Shown: positions 62,352 through 64,000 of the stretch, piece by piece
Layout of the letters: each line of letters starts with the position of its first letter
How positions within the stretch are numbered: position 1 is the stretch's first letter
From: G958295935 sp965224235
GTDB taxonomy: Bacteria > Chloroflexota > Dehalococcoidia > Lucifugimonadales > Lucifugimonadaceae
Direction: 5' to 3'
DNA length: 64,000 bases
NCBI GenBank assembly: GCA_965224235.1
Contig: CBDCYP010000002.1
Location: 2,046,001 to 2,110,000 of the forward strand
The notes under the pieces: model-generated
What the model was told of the DNA's origin: nothing
Seen by the model: the letters and a program-made list of their open reading frames with translations, nothing else
Databases searched by the model: none
Program-made: the position numbers and the translations under genes

Positions 62352-62560
62352 GAACCAACGGCCGGCAGGGAAAGCCCAGCTCGGGCGTCGGACTCCGGGG
62401 ATTCACGACCGGCGCCGGAGTTATCTGCCTGATTCTGGCACGCGAGTCCCGGGCCCATGGAATTCGCGACAGAATCCTGCTTTTGAAAACACATATCAAT
62501 CGGTAATTTGACTGTTTGCCCTCCAAACCATCTGAGAAGTCACGGAATCAAGAGGATCAA

Positions 62561-63064
62561 TTGAAAGTCACTACAGCAATGGTCAAGGAGCTGCGGGACC
62601 GGACCGGCGCCGGAATCATGGACACCAAGCGCGCCCTTGAAGCCACCGACGGCGTAATGGAAGAAGCCGAAAAGGCACTGGCCGAAAAAGGGCTCGCGAC
62701 GGCCTTGAAGAAGGGCGCCAGGGAGACTTCAGAGGGTGTCATCCAGTCGTATATTCACACAGGCAATCGGATCGGCGCCATGGTGGAATTGAACTGTGAA
62801 ACGGACTTTGTAGCCCGTACGCCAGAGTTCACCGGTCTGGCCAGAGACCTCGCGATGCAGGTTGCCGCGATGTCGCCGGTTCACATTAACAGGGACATGG
62901 TCCCGGAAGACGCCGGCGATGTTCCAGCCGAAGAGATTCTGACCGAGCAGCAGTACATCAAGGACCCAGGAAAGACCGTCAGCGAACTGGTAACCGAGAT
63001 GATCGCCAGGGTTGGAGAAAACGTTCGTATTCAGCGCATATCCCGCTTCGAGTTGGGTGACTAG
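62561..63064 (+). CDS. tsf: Translation elongation factor Ts, short form
   Basis: EF-Ts recycles EF-Tu by nucleotide exchange. TTAMVKELRDRTGAGIMDTKRAL is the N-terminal UBA-like domain, and NCETDFVARTPEF is the conserved EF-Tu contact. The start is TTG 62561 with AGAGGA five bases before it. At 167 residues it is far shorter than the 283 of E. coli and keeps one core subdomain, as in other short bacterial forms. It is separated from rpsB by 209 bases and overlaps pyrH. Confidence 0.96.
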   Translation: MKVTTAMVKELRDRTGAGIMDTKRALEATDGVMEEAEKALAEKGLATALKKGARETSEGVIQSYIHTGNRIGAMVELNCETDFVARTPEFTGLARDLAMQVAAMSPVHINRDMVPEDAGDVPAEEILTEQQYIKDPGKTVSELVTEMIARVGENVRIQRISRFELGD

Positions 63065-63833
63065 GAAGTGCGCCCTGGAAGCGCCGATCTATTCTCGAAT
63101 CGTCCTTAAACTGAGCGGGGAGTCGCTCAGGGGCCCTCGCGAGTTCGGAATCGACCCGGGCACGGTTTCATACGTTGCGTCGGAGGTCGCCGGCGCCAAC
63201 AGGGCGGGTGTGCAGATCGGCGTAGTCGTGGGTGGCGGCAACATCTGGCGCGGCGCGGACTACGAAGCGGCCGGCATGGATCGTTCCACCGCCGATTCCG
63301 CAGGGATGCTTGCGACCATCATCAACGCGCTTGCCCTTCAGGATGCCCTTGAGGGCATCGGAATTGAAGTCCGGACACAGTCTGCGATCGCCATGCCGTC
63401 GGTCGCAGAACCCTATATTCGCCGCCGGTCGATCCGTCACATGGACAAGGGCCGGGTAATCGTCTTCGCGGGCGGTACGGGCAACCCATATATGTCGACC
63501 GACACCGCCGCCGCGCTTCGTGCGCTCGAGACGGGCGCCTCTGCGTTACTGATGGCCAAAAACAATGTCGACGGCGTGTACGATGCCGATCCCAACGTCT
63601 ATCCGGAGGCCGTCAAGTTTGACCACCTGACGCCGCACGAAGCCTTGCGGCTCCGGTTGCAGGCTTTGGACAGCACCGCGCTGTCGTTGTGCATGGACAA
63701 TTCGTTGCCAATTGTGGCGTTCAATCTGTTCCACGAGGGCGCCCTGGCAAATATCCTGTCGGGCCATAAGGTGGGAACGCTGATATCGGAATCCGGATTG
63801 AGCCATGCGTCTTCGCCTGCTCTACACGGTTAA
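63057..63833 (+). CDS. pyrH: Uridylate kinase
   Basis: This enzyme phosphorylates UMP to UDP and is allosterically controlled in most bacteria. RIVLKLSGESLRG opens the amino-acid-kinase fold, with GGGNIWRG, the IIINALALQDALE block, GGTGNPYMSTDTAAALRA and KNNVDGVYDADP following. It is full length. The start is uncertain: GTG 63057 overlaps the tsf stop by eight bases and is preferred; the frame is open further upstream inside tsf, and homologues begin nearer the YSRIVLK block. Third gene of the operon. Confidence 0.94.
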   Translation: MTRKCALEAPIYSRIVLKLSGESLRGPREFGIDPGTVSYVASEVAGANRAGVQIGVVVGGGNIWRGADYEAAGMDRSTADSAGMLATIINALALQDALEGIGIEVRTQSAIAMPSVAEPYIRRRSIRHMDKGRVIVFAGGTGNPYMSTDTAAALRALETGASALLMAKNNVDGVYDADPNVYPEAVKFDHLTPHEALRLRLQALDSTALSLCMDNSLPIVAFNLFHEGALANILSGHKVGTLISESGLSHASSPALHG

Positions 63834-63890
63834 TAACCGCCGCGCCCCTGCGCGCAGCGTAGTCTGGCTGTTGCCATAGGAGCGATCGAA

Positions 63891-64000
63891 ATGACGCAGG
63901 AATCACTTGAAGACGGCCGAAGGCGCATGGATGGCGCCGTCAGCGCTTATGAGAAAGACATGATTGCCGTTCGAACAGGCCGCGCCAGTTCCGGCCTCGT
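63891..64000 (+). CDS. frr: Ribosome recycling factor, 5' part (cut by window edge)
   Basis: The first 36 codons from ATG 63891 are visible, with TAGGAGCG upstream. The protein begins MTQESLEDGRRRMDGAVSAY and continues IAVRTGRASSGLV, the RTGRAS motif of ribosome recycling factor. The position after pyrH is the expected one. RRF splits post-termination ribosomes with EF-G. The rest lies outside the window. Confidence 0.95.
   Translation, partial: MTQESLEDGRRRMDGAVSAYEKDMIAVRTGRASSGL

Overview
This is a GC-rich bacterial chromosome segment. The gene content fits a Chloroflexota member of the Dehalococcoidia/SAR202 type, which is an inference from content and not from a marker-gene tree. Supporting points are the mix of ancient core genes with scavenging-type catabolic genes (an enolase-superfamily dehydratase, an NHL-repeat protein, GH-like proteins, a sarcosine-oxidase-like enzyme, an FAH-family hydrolase), a Cys-type CcmE, the fused KorA, and numerous small inverted-repeat elements built around a TGAGCGAAGCCGAAG core. 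Non-ATG starts are frequent.

Layout. 0-10 kb: end of a probable LPXTG surface protein, an M24 peptidase, a 2-hydroxyacid dehydrogenase, a possible TIM-barrel protein, an ABC exporter, tRNA-Glu and tRNA-Gln, an aquaporin, an amidase and DinB. 10.6-15.1 kb: the riboflavin set dcd-ribD-ribE-ribBA, with ribH beyond a repeat-filled gap. 15.3-19.1 kb: a SIMPL lipoprotein, an ECF sigma/anti-sigma pair and signal peptidase I. 19-24.4 kb: catabolic genes around a decayed PD-(D/E)XK nuclease gene split by a MITE. 24.9-26.9 kb: ybaB-recR-recO. 26.9-35.0 kb is an accessory island: a four-part nuclease/J-domain/membrane/CAP fusion protein, a beta-propeller remnant, a wrecked GLUG/cadherin/FN3 adhesin gene, a MITE and an intact IS5-group element inserted at the MITE's edge. 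35-44 kb: argG, an FAD oxidoreductase, korAB, a Nudix-GNAT pair and a double-SDR protein. 44.6-48.2 kb: PcrA-type helicase, a DRTGG/BioD-like protein and tRNA-Phe. 48.2-51.8 kb is a second mobile zone with a MITE, IS1182 and IS110 wrecks, a NYN-domain gene and an IS5-family element whose ends match the MITEs elsewhere. 51.9-56.5 kb: a PlsY-like gene and the cytochrome c maturation genes ccmABC, a CcmD-like gene and ccmE, then a Rieske protein. 56.8-60.1 kb: FAH hydrolase, YceI lipoprotein, a membrane protein and CcdA. 60.4-64 kb: a LuxR-type regulator and the conserved rpsB-tsf-pyrH-frr operon, cut by the window edge.

How the genes work together. The ccm genes, CcdA and the Rieske protein point to a respiratory cell that matures c-type cytochromes with the Cys-type heme chaperone. 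The riboflavin genes, KorAB and the FAD oxidase fit a flavin- and ferredoxin-rich central metabolism. Three MITE families and several IS elements account for most gene-poor stretches and most broken genes.

The best candidate for an undescribed system is the 955-residue protein at 27309-30176. It joins a restriction-type PD-(D/E)XK domain and a J-domain (predicted inside the cell) to a Pro/Thr stalk and a CAP domain (predicted outside) through one membrane segment.
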